Below are positions 19,747 to 30,614 of a DNA stretch of 64,000 nt, piece by piece. Location: assembly GCF_001019615.1 (NCBI RefSeq), contig NZ_JNBQ01000008.1, forward strand, positions 54,417 through 118,416, in the 5' to 3' direction. A program made the position numbers and the translations under genes. The stretch is from Cellulosimicrobium funkei (lineage in GTDB: Bacteria > Actinomycetota > Actinomycetes > Actinomycetales > Cellulomonadaceae). Every line of letters begins with the position of its first letter. Positions within the stretch are counted from its first letter, which is position 1. The notes under the pieces are model-generated. The model did no database searches. It saw nothing but the letters and a program-made list of their open reading frames with translations, and had not been told where the DNA came from.

Positions 19747-19771
19747 CCCGTGACGAAGAACCCGTGACGAA
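19747..19771 (+). repeat. Short direct repeat before tsf
   Basis: CCCGTGACGAA occurs at 19747-19757 and 19761-19771, just upstream of the tsf Shine-Dalgarno. The significance is unknown. Confidence 0.4.
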
Positions 19772-19790
19772 CCACGAGTGAGGAACCACC

Positions 19791-20630
19791 ATGGCGAACT
19801 ACACCGCCGCTGACATCAAGGCCCTGCGCGAGCGCACCGGCGCCGGCATGCTCGACGTCAAGAAGGCTCTCGACGAGGCGGACGGCGACGCGGAGAAGGC
19901 GCTCGAGATCATCCGCGTCAAGGGTCTGAAGGGCGTCGCCAAGCGCGAGGGCCGCTCGACCTCCGAGGGCCTCATCGCCGTCGACATCCGCGACACCGAG
20001 GGTGGCCAGGTCGCGACGCTCATCGAGCTCAACTCCGAGACGGACTTCGTCGCGAAGAACGACACGTTCATCTCTCTCGCGGACCGCGTCCTCAAGGCTG
20101 CGGCCGACGCCGGTGCGCGCGACGCCGACGCGGCGCTCGCCGCCGACGCGGACGGCGAGACCGTCCAGCAGGTCATCGACAACCAGGCCGCCACGCTCGG
20201 CGAGAAGATCGTCCTGCGCCGCGTGACCCGCGTCGCGGGCGAGCGCGTCACCGCGTACCTGCACCGCACCGCGCGCGACCTGCCGCCGTCGATCGGCGTC
20301 GTCGTCGCCACGGACGCCGCGGGCGAGACCGTCGCGAAGGACGTCGCGCAGCACGTCGCCGCGATGTCCCCGACGTACCTGTCGCGCGACGAGGTCCCGG
20401 CCGAGACGGTCGAGAACGAGCGCCGCATCGCCGAGGAGACCTCGCGCAACGAGGGCAAGCCCGAGGCCGCGCTGCCGAAGATCATCGAGGGTCGCCTGAA
20501 CGGCTTCTTCAAGGACGTCGTCCTCGTCGACCAGCCGCTCGCGAAGGACCCCAAGAAGACGGTCGGCCAGGTCGTCTCCGAGGCCGGCGGCACCATCACC
20601 GAGTTCGTGCGGTACCGCGTCGGCGCCTGA
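19791..20630 (+). CDS. tsf: Elongation factor Ts
   Basis: Guanine nucleotide exchange factor for EF-Tu. The 279 residues show the N-terminal UBA-like domain (MANYTAADIKALRERTGAGM and DVKKAL), the EF-Tu-contacting ELNSETDFVAKND segment, and the coiled-coil/C-terminal domains. ATG preceded by GAGGAA. The rpsB-tsf pair is near universal. A 14-bp perfect stem closes the gene. Confidence 0.97.
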   Translation: MANYTAADIKALRERTGAGMLDVKKALDEADGDAEKALEIIRVKGLKGVAKREGRSTSEGLIAVDIRDTEGGQVATLIELNSETDFVAKNDTFISLADRVLKAAADAGARDADAALAADADGETVQQVIDNQAATLGEKIVLRRVTRVAGERVTAYLHRTARDLPPSIGVVVATDAAGETVAKDVAQHVAAMSPTYLSRDEVPAETVENERRIAEETSRNEGKPEAALPKIIEGRLNGFFKDVVLVDQPLAKDPKKTVGQVVSEAGGTITEFVRYRVGA

Positions 20631-20637
20631 CGCCCCC

Positions 20638-20682
20638 GTCGGCCCGGTCCCGTCGCCCGCGAGGCGGTGGGACCGGGCCGAC
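20638..20682 (+). terminator. Terminator after tsf
   Basis: GTCGGCCCGGTCCC (20638-20651) pairs perfectly with 20669-20682; the 17-nt loop has an inner CGCC/GGCG stem. No U tract. Confidence 0.65.
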
Positions 20683-20798
20683 CGCGCACCCGGCCCCGGG
20701 CGCGCGACGACCGGCGTCGTGCCGCACCATCGGGTGGGACGACGGCGGAGCAGGACCACCCCGCCCCACCGGGCCAGGACGAAGGACAGGTGTCGACA

Positions 20799-21545
20799 GT
20801 GACGGCAGGCGAGCAGACCACGCCCCGCGAGGGGACCGAGCACCGGCGGGTGCTCCTCAAGCTGTCGGGCGAGACGTTCGGCGGCGGGCAGATCGGTCTG
20901 GCGCCCGACGTCGTCCAGCGCGTCGCCCGGGAGATCGCGGACGCGGTCGCCCAGGGCGTGCAGGTCGCCATCGTCGTCGGCGGTGGGAACTTCTTCCGCG
21001 GCGCCGAGCTCTCGCAGCGCGGTCTGGACCGCGCGCGTGCCGACTACATGGGCATGCTCGGCACCGTGATGAACTGCCTCGCCCTCCAGGACTTCCTCGA
21101 GCAGGCGGGGGTGAAGACGCGCGTGCAGACCGCCATCACCATGGGCCAGGTCGCCGAGCCGTACATCCCGCTGCGGGCCATCCGCCACCTCGAGAAGGGC
21201 CGCGTCGTCATCTTCGGCGCCGGCGCCGGCATGCCCTACTTCTCCACCGACACGGTCTCCGTGCAGCGCGCCCTCGAGACGCACTGCCAGGAGGTCCTCA
21301 TGGGCAAGAACGGCGTGGACGGCGTCTACACGGCCGACCCGCGCAAGGACCCGTCGGCGACGAAGCTCGACCACCTCACCTACACCGACGCGCTCGTCAA
21401 CGACCTCGGCGTCATGGACGCGACGGCGCTGAGCCTGTGCCGCGACAACGACGTGCGCATGCGCGTCTTCGGCATGGGCGAGCCGGGGAACGTCACCCGT
21501 GCCCTGGTCGGCGAGAATATTGGCACACTGGTCACGACCGACTGA
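20799..21545 (+). CDS. pyrH: UMP kinase
   Basis: Phosphorylates UMP to UDP in pyrimidine synthesis; a hexamer of the amino-acid kinase fold. The 248-residue product has [54 protein letters not shown] and [15 protein letters not shown]. The GTG at 20799 is preferred because AGGTG at 20788-20792 is 6 nt upstream; an in-frame GTG at 20790 is the alternative. The next gene is frr, as is usual. Confidence 0.93.
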   Translation: MTAGEQTTPREGTEHRRVLLKLSGETFGGGQIGLAPDVVQRVAREIADAVAQGVQVAIVVGGGNFFRGAELSQRGLDRARADYMGMLGTVMNCLALQDFLEQAGVKTRVQTAITMGQVAEPYIPLRAIRHLEKGRVVIFGAGAGMPYFSTDTVSVQRALETHCQEVLMGKNGVDGVYTADPRKDPSATKLDHLTYTDALVNDLGVMDATALSLCRDNDVRMRVFGMGEPGNVTRALVGENIGTLVTTD

Positions 21546-21620
21546 CATCGGTGCGCCGACGCCGGAGACCCCGGCCGCGACCGCACGGACCGACCCACGA
21601 CGAACGACGAAGGAGCACTG

Positions 21621-22178
21621 GTGATCGACGAGACCCTCCTCGAGGCCGAGGAGAAGATGGACAAGGCCGTCGAGGTGGCCAAGGAGGACTTCGCCGCGAT
21701 CCGCACGGGCCGTGCGAACGCCGCGATGTTCAACAAGATCACGGTCGACTACTACGGTGCGCCGACGCCGTTGCAGCAGCTCGCGTCGTTCACGGTGACC
21801 GAGGCTCGCACGATCCTCGTCTCGCCGTTCGACAAGAGCTCGATCACGGCGGTCGAGAAGTCGCTGCGCGACTCCGACCTCGGCGTGAACCCGTCCAACG
21901 ACGGCAACGTCATCCGCGTCGTGCTGCCCGCCCTCACGGAGGAGCGTCGCCGTGACTTCGTGAAGCTCGCGAAGTCGAAGGCCGAGGACTCGCGCGTCGC
22001 GATCCGCAACGTGCGTCGTCGCGCCAAGGAGGAGCTGGACCGCATCGCGCGCGACGGCGAGGCCGGCGAGGACGAGGTCGGGCGCGCCGAGAAGGAGCTC
22101 GAGTCCCTCACCAAGGCGCACGTGGACCAGGTCGACGTGCTGCTCGCGGGCAAGGAGAGCGAGCTGCTCGAGGTCTGA
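21621..22178 (+). CDS. frr: Ribosome recycling factor
   Basis: Splits post-termination ribosomes with EF-G. The 185-residue length is standard. The two-domain family signature is seen: [48 protein letters not shown], then the helical [18 protein letters not shown] stretch. GTG start with an AAGGAG Shine-Dalgarno. cdsA follows by 32 nt. Confidence 0.96.
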   Translation: MIDETLLEAEEKMDKAVEVAKEDFAAIRTGRANAAMFNKITVDYYGAPTPLQQLASFTVTEARTILVSPFDKSSITAVEKSLRDSDLGVNPSNDGNVIRVVLPALTEERRRDFVKLAKSKAEDSRVAIRNVRRRAKEELDRIARDGEAGEDEVGRAEKELESLTKAHVDQVDVLLAGKESELLEV

Positions 22179-22210
22179 GCACCTCGTCCGGCGAGCTCCT
22201 CCACGCACCG

Positions 22211-23068
22211 ATGACCGACACCTCCTCGACGGCCGCCGGCGACAGCACCTCCGTGGCGCGCGCCCCGAAGGCGGGCCGCAACCTCCCCGTGGCGATCGCG
22301 GTGGGCCTCGGCCTGCTCGCGCTCGTCGCGGCGAGCCTCGCCTTCCGGCCCGAGTTCTTCGTGCTGCTCGCGACCGTGGCGGTCGGCGCCGCGCTGTGGG
22401 AGCTCGCCCAGGCGTTCAAGCGCCGCGAGCTGCACCTCCCGCTCCTCCCGCTCCTCGTGGGCACGGTGGGCATCCTCGTGTCCTCGTTCTACTCGGGCCC
22501 GGAGGCGCTGCTCGTCTCCTTCATGCTCACGGTCGCGGGCGCCGTCGTGTGGCGGGTCATCGACGGGTCGGGGACCGCGGCGGTGCGCGACGCCGCGGCG
22601 GCGACGTTCGCGGCGGCGTACCTGCCGTTCATGGCGGGGTTCGTCATGCTCATGCTCGCGGCGCCCGACGGACGCGTCCGGGTCCTGATCTTCATCCTGC
22701 TCGCCGTCGCGAACGACGTCGGCGGGTACGTCGCGGGCGTCCTGTTCGGGCGCCACCCGTTGGCTCCCTCGGTGAGCCCCAAGAAGTCCTGGGAGGGACT
22801 GGCGGGCTCGTTCGTGCTCGCGACGGCGGTCGGTGTGGTCGGAGCCGTGGTGGGCCTCGGAGCGAGCCCCCTCCTGGGCGTCGCGCTGGGTGTCCTCGCC
22901 CCGCTCACCGCCACGATCGGCGACCTCGCCGAGTCGATGATCAAGCGCGACCTAGAATTGAAGGACATGGGGTCGCTCCTGCCCGGTCACGGAGGCATCC
23001 TGGACCGGCTCGACTCCATGCTCCTCACCGCCCCGTTCGTGTACGTGCTCCTCGCGCTCGCCGTCTGA
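22211..23068 (+). CDS. cdsA: Phosphatidate cytidylyltransferase
   Basis: Membrane enzyme making CDP-diacylglycerol from phosphatidate and CTP. The 285-residue product has seven to eight hydrophobic helices and the family signature near the C-terminus ([12 protein letters not shown], then [18 protein letters not shown] followed by ILDRLDS). The first 22 residues are polar. ATG start. A 16-bp perfect palindrome lies between this gene and rlmN. Confidence 0.94.
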   Translation: MTDTSSTAAGDSTSVARAPKAGRNLPVAIAVGLGLLALVAASLAFRPEFFVLLATVAVGAALWELAQAFKRRELHLPLLPLLVGTVGILVSSFYSGPEALLVSFMLTVAGAVVWRVIDGSGTAAVRDAAAATFAAAYLPFMAGFVMLMLAAPDGRVRVLIFILLAVANDVGGYVAGVLFGRHPLAPSVSPKKSWEGLAGSFVLATAVGVVGAVVGLGASPLLGVALGVLAPLTATIGDLAESMIKRDLELKDMGSLLPGHGGILDRLDSMLLTAPFVYVLLALAV

Positions 23069-23087
23069 CAGCCGTCCGACGACCCGC

Positions 23088-23103
23088 TCGCACCGCGGTG
23101 CGA
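23088..23103. repeat. 16-bp perfect palindrome between cdsA and rlmN
   Basis: TCGCACCGCGGTGCGA is fully self-complementary. It could be a short hairpin or a dimeric operator; the spacing to rlmN is 35 bp. Confidence 0.45.
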
Positions 23104-23138
23104 ACCGTCCGCACGACCCCCCACGCTTGGACCTCCTC

Positions 23139-24284
23139 ATGACCGTCCGTTCCGTCCGCCCGTCCGCGGAGTCGAAGCCGCTCCCGCTCGTCATGACCGC
23201 GCCCCGGCGCGGCAAGCCGCCGCGCCACTTCGCCGACCTCGCACCCGAGGAGGTGCGCGACGTCGTCGTCGAGCTGGGGGAGAAGCCGTTCCGGGCCAAG
23301 CAGCTCGCGACGCACTACTACGCGCACCTCACGCGCGACCCCGAGGCGATGACGGACCTGCCGAAGGCGACGCGCGACGTGCTCACGGACGCGCTGTTCC
23401 CGCCGCTGCTCACCGCGGCGCGCCGCATGGAGGCCGACGGCGGGACGACCGTCAAGACGCTCTGGCACCTCTTCGACGGTGCCAAGGTCGAGTCGGTCCT
23501 CATGCGCTACCCGCAGCGCTCGACGCTGTGCGTGTCGAGCCAGGCGGGCTGCGGCATGGCGTGCCCGTTCTGCGCGACCGGGCAGCTCGGCCTCACGCGC
23601 AACCTCTCCGTCGCCGAGATCGTCGAGCAGGTGCGGTCCGCGGCGCGCTCGCTCGCGGACGGGGAGATCCCCGGCGGCGCGACCCGGCTCAACAACCTCG
23701 TGTTCATGGGCATGGGTGAGCCGCTCGCCAACTACAAGGCCGTCATGGGCACCGTGCGCCGCCTCGTCGCGCCGGCCCCGGACGGTCTCGGCATGTCGGC
23801 GCGCAACATCACGGTCTCGACGGTCGGGCTCGTCCCGGCGATGCGCAAGCTCGCCGACGAGGGGATCCCGGTGACGCTCGCGCTGTCGCTGCACGCTCCC
23901 GACGACGACCTGCGCAGCGAGCTCGTGCCGATCAACACGCGGTGGAGCGTCGACGAGACGCTCGACGCGGCACGGCACTACTTCGAGGTCACGGGCCGGC
24001 GCGTGAGCATCGAGTACGCGCTCATCAAGGACATGAACGACCACGCGTGGCGCGCCGACCTGCTCGGCGAGAAGCTCAACGCGCGCGGCCGCGGCTGGGT
24101 GCACGTCAACCCGATCCCGCTCAACCCGACGCCCGGCTCGATCTGGACGGCCAGCGACCCTGCCGTCGAGGCGGAGTTCGTGGCACGATTGCGCGGGCAC
24201 GGGATCCCGACGACGATCCGTGACACCCGCGGCAGCGACATCGACGGCGCCTGCGGGCAGCTCGCTGCAGAGGAGGACGAGTGA
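23139..24284 (+). CDS. rlmN: 23S rRNA/tRNA adenine-C2 methyltransferase RlmN
   Basis: Radical-SAM enzyme that methylates A2503 of 23S rRNA and A37 of some tRNAs. The 381-residue product has an N-terminal accessory domain, the radical-SAM cluster CGMACPFC (about 142-149), [11 protein letters not shown], and the late methyl-carrying cysteine in the [12 protein letters not shown] segment. The ATG at 23139 is chosen over the TTG at 23127; there is no clear Shine-Dalgarno. The stop overlaps the next gene's GTG. Confidence 0.92.
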   Translation: MTVRSVRPSAESKPLPLVMTAPRRGKPPRHFADLAPEEVRDVVVELGEKPFRAKQLATHYYAHLTRDPEAMTDLPKATRDVLTDALFPPLLTAARRMEADGGTTVKTLWHLFDGAKVESVLMRYPQRSTLCVSSQAGCGMACPFCATGQLGLTRNLSVAEIVEQVRSAARSLADGEIPGGATRLNNLVFMGMGEPLANYKAVMGTVRRLVAPAPDGLGMSARNITVSTVGLVPAMRKLADEGIPVTLALSLHAPDDDLRSELVPINTRWSVDETLDAARHYFEVTGRRVSIEYALIKDMNDHAWRADLLGEKLNARGRGWVHVNPIPLNPTPGSIWTASDPAVEAEFVARLRGHGIPTTIRDTRGSDIDGACGQLAAEEDE

Positions 24285-24832
24285 GTTCGCTGTTCACCAC
24301 GGTCGGCAAGACCCGGAACGGGTACGACCCCGAGGAGGTCGACGACTTCTTCGAGCACGCGCGCGACGTGTACGAGGGCCGGGTGTCGGACCGGCTGACC
24401 AGCACCGAGATCCAGGCGTCGGTCTTCGACCTGGTGCGGGGCGGGTACAACACCCACGAGGTCGACGCCGCGCTCGACCGGCTCGAGGGCGCGTTCATCG
24501 CGCGGCAGCGCGCCGAGTACGTCGCGGCGCACGGCCAGCAGGCCTGGATGAACGCGCTCGCGGAGCGTGCCCGCTCGCTCTACGGCCGCCTGGGCCGCCC
24601 GGACGGTGAGAAGTTCGCGCTGGCGGAGCGCGGCAAGCCCGCGTACGACGTCGACGACGTGGACGACCTGTGCGACCGGCTCGTCGCCTACTTCGACCGT
24701 CAGGTGCCGATCACCGCGGCGGAGATCCGTTCCGCGACGTTCGGCCGCGCGCGTGGTCGCGACGGGTACGCGGAGGGGCCGGTCGACGCGTTCTTCGCCC
24801 GCGCCATCGAGGTCCTGCTCGGCGTCGAGTGA
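24281..24832 (+). CDS. DivIVA-domain protein with repeated motifs
   Basis: A 183-residue soluble protein built from DivIVA-type N-terminal motifs: [14 protein letters not shown] (about 14-27), [14 protein letters not shown] (about 55-68), [14 protein letters not shown] (about 122-135) and a weaker [14 protein letters not shown] (about 162-175). The long coiled coil of DivIVA/Wag31 is absent. Its function is unknown; the motif binds curved membrane in DivIVA. GTG start overlaps rlmN by 4 nt. The protein is conserved after rlmN in many Micrococcales (inference). Confidence 0.8.
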   Translation: MSSLFTTVGKTRNGYDPEEVDDFFEHARDVYEGRVSDRLTSTEIQASVFDLVRGGYNTHEVDAALDRLEGAFIARQRAEYVAAHGQQAWMNALAERARSLYGRLGRPDGEKFALAERGKPAYDVDDVDDLCDRLVAYFDRQVPITAAEIRSATFGRARGRDGYAEGPVDAFFARAIEVLLGVE

Positions 24833-24857
24833 CGACGTCCCGCCCTCCCCGACGCGC

Positions 24858-25619
24858 GTGAGCCTCGATCCCCGGACCTCCTCGAACCCGTTGGTCCGGG
24901 GTGCGGCGTCGTGGCTGAGCGGCGTCAACGCCCGGCACCCCTGGAACCACAACGAGCACTTTCACGGCTGGGTCGTGCGGCGCGTGCCCCGCGACGCCCG
25001 GGTCGTGCTCGACGTGGGCTGCGGTGCGGGCGTCCTCCTCGGCAGGCTCCGGCGCCGGGCGGACGCGGTCCACGGGATCGACGCCGACGCCGGCATGGTC
25101 GCCCAGGCCCGCGCGCGGCACGCCGACGAACCCGCCGTCACCGTGCGGCTGCTGAGGTTCGACGACGTCCGCACGCCAGACCGCGTCCACGCGCACGACG
25201 CGTGCGGCCCACAGGCGCGGCCGGAGGGTCTGGACGGCCCCGAGGGCGGCGGCTACGACGCGGTGACGATGGTCGCGGTGCTGCACCATCTCGACCTCGA
25301 CGAGGCGCTCCGGCACGCCCGTGGCCTGCTCGCCCCGGGCGGGCGCCTGCTCGTCGTCGGCCTCGCGCGCGTGGCGTCGGCACGCGACCTCGCGGTCGAC
25401 GTCGCGTCCGCGTTCCTCAACCCGCTCGTGGGCCTCGTGAAGCACCCCCGCCGAGCCCGGCCCGGCGACACCGGTCCCGACGCTCCGGGCATGCCCGTGC
25501 GAGACCCGCGGCACTCCGTCGACGAGGTCGCGCGCACGGCCCGGGCGCACCTGCCCGGGGTGCGCGTGCGCCGTCGGCTCTTCTTCCGGTACACGCTCGA
25601 GTGGACCGCCCCGCGCTGA
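24858..25619 (+). CDS. Class I SAM-dependent methyltransferase
   Basis: A 253-residue methyltransferase with motif [16 protein letters not shown] (about 49-63), an acidic motif II (HGIDADAGM) and the later [12 protein letters not shown] plus [13 protein letters not shown] segments typical of the UbiE/Methyltransf_11 group. The substrate is unknown. The GTG at 24858 is the only reasonable start before the domain. It follows the DivIVA-motif gene by 25 bp. Confidence 0.82.
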   Translation: MSLDPRTSSNPLVRGAASWLSGVNARHPWNHNEHFHGWVVRRVPRDARVVLDVGCGAGVLLGRLRRRADAVHGIDADAGMVAQARARHADEPAVTVRLLRFDDVRTPDRVHAHDACGPQARPEGLDGPEGGGYDAVTMVAVLHHLDLDEALRHARGLLAPGGRLLVVGLARVASARDLAVDVASAFLNPLVGLVKHPRRARPGDTGPDAPGMPVRDPRHSVDEVARTARAHLPGVRVRRRLFFRYTLEWTAPR

Positions 25620-25664
25620 CCGGGCCACGACCGGCACGGTGCCCGCGCACCGTCCGCGGCCTGG

Positions 25665-25670
25665 AAGGAT
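25665..25670 (+). promoter_or_regulatory. Candidate -10 of dxr (leaderless)
   Basis: AAGGAT ends 7 nt before the ATG at 25678; the GGGAG in between is too near the start for a Shine-Dalgarno. Confidence 0.35.
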
Positions 25671-25677
25671 GGGAGCC

Positions 25678-26877
25678 ATGCTCGACAGTCCCGCACGCGC
25701 CCCCCGCACCGTGACGATCCTCGGCTCGACCGGGTCGATCGGCACGCAGGCGATCGACGTCGTCCGGGCCCACCCCGAGAGGTTCCGCGTCGAGGCGCTC
25801 TCGGCGGGCGGCGGCGACGTCGACCTGCTCGCGCGCCAGGCCGTGGAGCTCGGGGTGCGCGCGGTCGGGGTCGCGGACCAGAGCCGTGCGGCGGCGCTCG
25901 AGGTAGCGCTCGTGGGGGCCGTGTCCGGCCGCGGGGACGTCCCCGAGGTGCTCGCCGGACCCGACGCCGCGGCCGAGCTCGCCGGCCGGGGGAGCGACGT
26001 CGTCCTCAACGGCGTCACGGGCTCCGTCGGCCTCGGCCCGACGCTCGCCGCGCTGCGCGCGGGGTCCACGCTCGCGCTCGCGAACAAGGAGTCGCTCGTC
26101 GCCGGAGGCGCCCTGGTGCGCGCGGCGCAGCAGCACGCCGACCAGATCGTCCCCGTGGACTCCGAGCACTCGGCGATCGCGCAGTGCCTGCGCTCGGGGA
26201 CGCGCGCCGAGGTGCGGCGCCTCATCCTCACCGCGTCGGGCGGGCCGTTCCGCGGCTGGGAGGCCGACGCGGTCAAGGCCGCGACGGTCGAGCAGGCGCT
26301 CGCGCACCCCACCTGGGCCATGGGGCCGGTCGTCACCGTGAACTCCGCGAGCCTCATGAACAAGGGCCTCGAGCTCATCGAGGCGCACCTGCTGTTCGAC
26401 GTCCCGGCCGACGACATCACGGTCGTCGTGCACCCGCAGTCCGTGGTGCACTCGATGGTCGAGTTCGTCGACGGCTCCACGATCGCCCAGGCGTCGCCCC
26501 CGGACATGCGCCTGCCCATCGCGCTGGGCCTGTCGTGGCCCGACCGGCTCGACCCGGTGACCCCGCCGTGCGACTGGACGGCCGCGACGTCGTGGACGTT
26601 CGAGCCGCTCGACGACGCCGCGTTCCCGGCCGTGAACCTCGCGCGCGCGGCCGTCGCGGCGAGCGCGACGCACCCGGCCGTGTACAACGCGGCCAACGAG
26701 GAGGCCGTCGCGGCGTTCCTCAGCGGACGCGCAGGTTTCGGTGACATCGTGACGACGGTCGAGCGCGTGCTCGCTGCGCACGACGGAACCCCCGCGGACG
26801 CCGTGACGTTGGACCACGTGGCGGACGCAGAGGCCTGGGCCCGCGCCCGCGCGCACGAGATCCTGGACCGCCGGTGA
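25678..26877 (+). CDS. dxr: 1-deoxy-D-xylulose 5-phosphate reductoisomerase
   Basis: Second enzyme of the MEP isoprenoid pathway, an NADPH- and Mn-dependent reductoisomerase. The 399-residue product has the nucleotide site [11 protein letters not shown] (about 12-22), LANKESLV, the metal ligands around [19 protein letters not shown] and [18 protein letters not shown]. The ATG at 25678 is chosen; ATG 25669 is a possible alternative three codons upstream. IspG of the same pathway is encoded two genes downstream. Confidence 0.95.
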   Translation: MLDSPARAPRTVTILGSTGSIGTQAIDVVRAHPERFRVEALSAGGGDVDLLARQAVELGVRAVGVADQSRAAALEVALVGAVSGRGDVPEVLAGPDAAAELAGRGSDVVLNGVTGSVGLGPTLAALRAGSTLALANKESLVAGGALVRAAQQHADQIVPVDSEHSAIAQCLRSGTRAEVRRLILTASGGPFRGWEADAVKAATVEQALAHPTWAMGPVVTVNSASLMNKGLELIEAHLLFDVPADDITVVVHPQSVVHSMVEFVDGSTIAQASPPDMRLPIALGLSWPDRLDPVTPPCDWTAATSWTFEPLDDAAFPAVNLARAAVAASATHPAVYNAANEEAVAAFLSGRAGFGDIVTTVERVLAAHDGTPADAVTLDHVADAEAWARARAHEILDRR

Positions 26878-26932
26878 CGAGCAACCGTCCGGGCGCGTCG
26901 AGCGCCCGGACCGAGAAGGAGCAGAGGGAACG

Positions 26933-28243
26933 ATGGCGACGCTGATCGGCATCCTCGTGATCGTGGTCGGGATCGTCGTCTCGATCGCGCTGCACGAGGT
27001 CGGGCACATGGTGCCCGCGAAGAGGTTCGGCGTCCGGGTGAGCCAGTACATGGTCGGGTTCGGCCCGACCCTGTGGTCGCGGACCAAGGGCGAGACCGAG
27101 TACGGGTTCAAGGCGATCCCGCTCGGCGGCTACGTCCGCCTCGTCGGCATGTACCCGCCCGCCCCCGCCGGCGCGCGGCCGCGGGGCAACGGCTTCTTCT
27201 CGCAGGTCGTCGCCGACGCGCGCGACGCGAGCACCGAGGAGATCCGCCCCGGCGAGGAGCACCGGGCCTTCTACAACCTCTCCGCGCCCAAGAAGGTCGT
27301 CGTCATGCTCGGCGGCCCGTTCATGAACCTCCTCATCGCGTTCGTGCTCATGGCGATCGTGTGCGTCGGCATCGGCCTGCCTGCCGTCACGACCACGGTC
27401 GGGTCCGTCTCCGCGTGCGTCCCGTCGGTCGTCGCGACCGAGCAGGAGGAGTGCGCCGCCACCGCCGACCCGTCGCCCGCGGCCGCCGCGGGCCTGGAGC
27501 CCGGCGACACGGTCGTGTCGTTCGACGGCGAGGAGGTCACCTCCTGGGACCAGCTCTCCGGGATGATCCGCGGCGCGGGCGGGCAGGCGACGCCCGTCGT
27601 CGTCGAGCGCGACGGCGAGCAGGTCGACCTCACCATCACCCCGGTCGACGTCGAGCGCCAGGTCGTCGCCGAGGACGGGACGCCCGTCGTCGACGACTCC
27701 GGAGACCCGGTGACCGAGCCCGCCGGGTTCGTCGGCTTCACCCCGACGGTCGAGCGGGAGCCCACCGGGATCGGCGTCGCCGCCGAGGCGACGTGGCAGC
27801 AGGTGTCCGGCACCGCGGGGATCATCGTGACCCTGCCCGTCAAGGTCTACGAGGCCGCCCAGGCAGCGTTCACCGACGCGCCGCGCGGCCAGGACTCCGT
27901 GATGAGCGTCGTCGGGGTCGGTCGCGTCGCGGTCGACGTCGCCGGGGCAGAGAGCCCGATCCTCGACCGCGTCGTGACGATGCTCCTGCTGCTCGCCGCG
28001 CTCAACGTCGCGCTGTTCGTCTTCAACCTCATCCCGCTCCTGCCGCTCGACGGCGGGCACGTCGTCAACGCCCTCTACGAGGGGGCCAAGCGCACGGTCG
28101 CCCGCGTGCGCGGCCGTCCGCGCCCCGGCCCGGCCGACCTCGCGCGCATGATGCCGGTCGCGTACGTCATGTTCGTCGTCCTCGTCGGCGTCGGCGCCCT
28201 GCTGATACTTGCCGACATCATCGACCCCGTCCGCCTCACGTAG
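26933..28243 (+). CDS. rseP: Site-2 intramembrane metalloprotease (RseP/Rip1 type)
   Basis: M50 zinc protease that cleaves anti-sigma factors and other membrane proteins. The 436-residue product has HEVGH at 21-25 in the first helix, a PDZ domain (about 175-235) and the C-terminal NLIPLLPLDGGHV with the LDG aspartate ligand. An insertion of about 50 residues follows the PDZ core. The ATG is preceded by GAGGGA. The dxr-rseP-ispG order is conserved in Actinobacteria. Confidence 0.93.
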   Translation: MATLIGILVIVVGIVVSIALHEVGHMVPAKRFGVRVSQYMVGFGPTLWSRTKGETEYGFKAIPLGGYVRLVGMYPPAPAGARPRGNGFFSQVVADARDASTEEIRPGEEHRAFYNLSAPKKVVVMLGGPFMNLLIAFVLMAIVCVGIGLPAVTTTVGSVSACVPSVVATEQEECAATADPSPAAAAGLEPGDTVVSFDGEEVTSWDQLSGMIRGAGGQATPVVVERDGEQVDLTITPVDVERQVVAEDGTPVVDDSGDPVTEPAGFVGFTPTVEREPTGIGVAAEATWQQVSGTAGIIVTLPVKVYEAAQAAFTDAPRGQDSVMSVVGVGRVAVDVAGAESPILDRVVTMLLLLAALNVALFVFNLIPLLPLDGGHVVNALYEGAKRTVARVRGRPRPGPADLARMMPVAYVMFVVLVGVGALLILADIIDPVRLT

Positions 28244-28260
28244 TCCGCTGCGCCGCCCGC

Positions 28261-28327
28261 GAGGTAGAGCCTCCGGTCGCGACGCAGAACGCGGCGAGCT
28301 CTACCTCGTGACCGGACGTTCTACCTC
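28261..28327. repeat. 67-bp imperfect palindrome with GAGGTAGA motifs
   Basis: The 30-nt arms 28261-28290 and 28298-28327 pair at 24 positions plus two G-U, around a 7-nt loop. The motif GAGGTAGA or its complement starts, ends and also lies inside the arms. It could serve as the rseP terminator, but its internal motif repetition and lower GC suggest a dispersed repeat element. Confidence 0.6.
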
Positions 28328-28432
28328 GGCGCGAGTCAGCGGCGCGTGGAGGGGGCGCGAAGATGTGCTGGACCGAGCGGGAAGGTGACGACCCGGACAG
28401 GTCCGACGTGCGGCGTCGGACGGCCGACGGGG

Positions 28433-28438
28433 GATACT
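28433..28438 (+). promoter_or_regulatory. Candidate -10 of ispG (leaderless)
   Basis: GATACT ends 6 nt before the GTG at 28445. Confidence 0.4.
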
Positions 28439-28444
28439 AGGGGC

Positions 28445-29608
<1,164 letters not shown>

Positions 29609-29615
29609 CGCCCTC

Positions 29616-30578
29616 GTGAGCCGCTGGCGCCCGTCCGTCCCGGCCCTGCGGCCCCGGGCGCGGGGCGAGGCCGGGCACGGCGGGCGCCCTCGGGCGCGCG
29701 TGCTCGTCGACGCGGACGTCCCGGAGGCGCTGGCGGTGTGCGCGGGCGACCCGGTCGCGTCGACGCTCGCTGCCGCGCGGCTCGCGGTCGCGCAGCACGC
29801 GGGCCTGCACGCAGCGGGCGGCCAGGCCTGGGGGTTCCCCGCCGCCGGGCCGCTCGAGGCGGTGTGCTGGGCGGGGGCGAACCTCGTCCCGGTGGTGCCC
29901 GCGTCGCTCGACGCGTCGCGCGCGCGGGCGGCGGTCACGGCGTTCGCCGAGCTCGCGCGGCACGCGGGGCGACGGTCGTCGTCGGTCGTCGGCGAGCGCG
30001 ACGCCGTCCTCGCGCTGTGGGAGCTGCTCGCGCCGCACTGGCCGTCGCCGCGCGAGATCCGGGCGAACCAGCCCTCGCTCGCGATCGACCGCGAGCCCGA
30101 CGTCGCGCCCGACCCCGGCGTGCGGCGCTCCGTCCCCGCCGAGGTCCCGGTCGTCCTGCCGGCGTGCGTGCGCATGTTCACCGAGGAGGTGGGCTACTCA
30201 CCGGTCGAGGGCGGCGGGCGGGCGTACGAGGAGCGCGTGCGGTCGCTCGTGCTCGCCGGCCGGTCGTTCGTCCGGCTCGCGGGCGGCGACGGCGCGCCGC
30301 ACGTCGTCTTCAAGGCCGAGCTCGGCGCGGTGACGCCGCTCGTCGCCCAGGTGCAGGGCGTGTGGGTCGACCCGCGGTACCGCGGACAGGGCCTGGCCGC
30401 GCCGGGGATGGCCGCCGTCGTGCACCTCGCCCGCCAGGGCGCCCCGGCCGAGGCCGCCCGCCGCGCCGGGCCGCCCGTCGTCTCGCTGTACGTCAACGAC
30501 TACAACACCCGCGCCCTAGCGACGTACCGCCGCGTCGGGTTCGAGCAGGTCGGCACGTACGCCACCGTCCTCTTCTGA
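29616..30578 (+). CDS. GNAT acetyltransferase with N-terminal DUF4081-like domain
   Basis: A 320-residue protein: an N-terminal region of about 160 residues (with LEAVCWAGANLVPVVP) of the DUF4081 type, then a GNAT domain (about 175-318) with VQGVWVDPRYRGQGLAAPGM as the acetyl-CoA binding motif and VSLYVNDYNTRALATYRRVG near the end. The acceptor is unknown. GTG start 7 nt after ispG, so they are likely co-transcribed. The stop codon lies inside a 17-bp tandem duplication. Confidence 0.85.
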   Translation: MSRWRPSVPALRPRARGEAGHGGRPRARVLVDADVPEALAVCAGDPVASTLAAARLAVAQHAGLHAAGGQAWGFPAAGPLEAVCWAGANLVPVVPASLDASRARAAVTAFAELARHAGRRSSSVVGERDAVLALWELLAPHWPSPREIRANQPSLAIDREPDVAPDPGVRRSVPAEVPVVLPACVRMFTEEVGYSPVEGGGRAYEERVRSLVLAGRSFVRLAGGDGAPHVVFKAELGAVTPLVAQVQGVWVDPRYRGQGLAAPGMAAVVHLARQGAPAEAARRAGPPVVSLYVNDYNTRALATYRRVGFEQVGTYATVLF

Positions 30579-30604
30579 CGACCCGCCCTCTTCTGACGAC
30601 CCGC
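30570..30604 (+). repeat. 17-bp tandem duplication at the GNAT stop codon
   Basis: CTCTTCTGACGACCCGC is present at 30570-30586 and again at 30588-30604, identical. The first copy contains the stop TGA (30576-30578), so the coding end has been copied into the spacer. Confidence 0.75.
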
Positions 30605-30614
30605 GATCGGTCCG

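Noticed and set aside
21520..21548. A promoter for frr at the AT-rich end of pyrH
   Set aside because: TTGGCA and TGACAT have a 17-nt spacing, but the -10 lacks the key second-position A, so support is too weak to list.
28261..28327. CRISPR-like repeats from the GAGGTAGA motifs
   Set aside because: The motifs face in opposite directions, have no regular spacers, and there are no cas genes.
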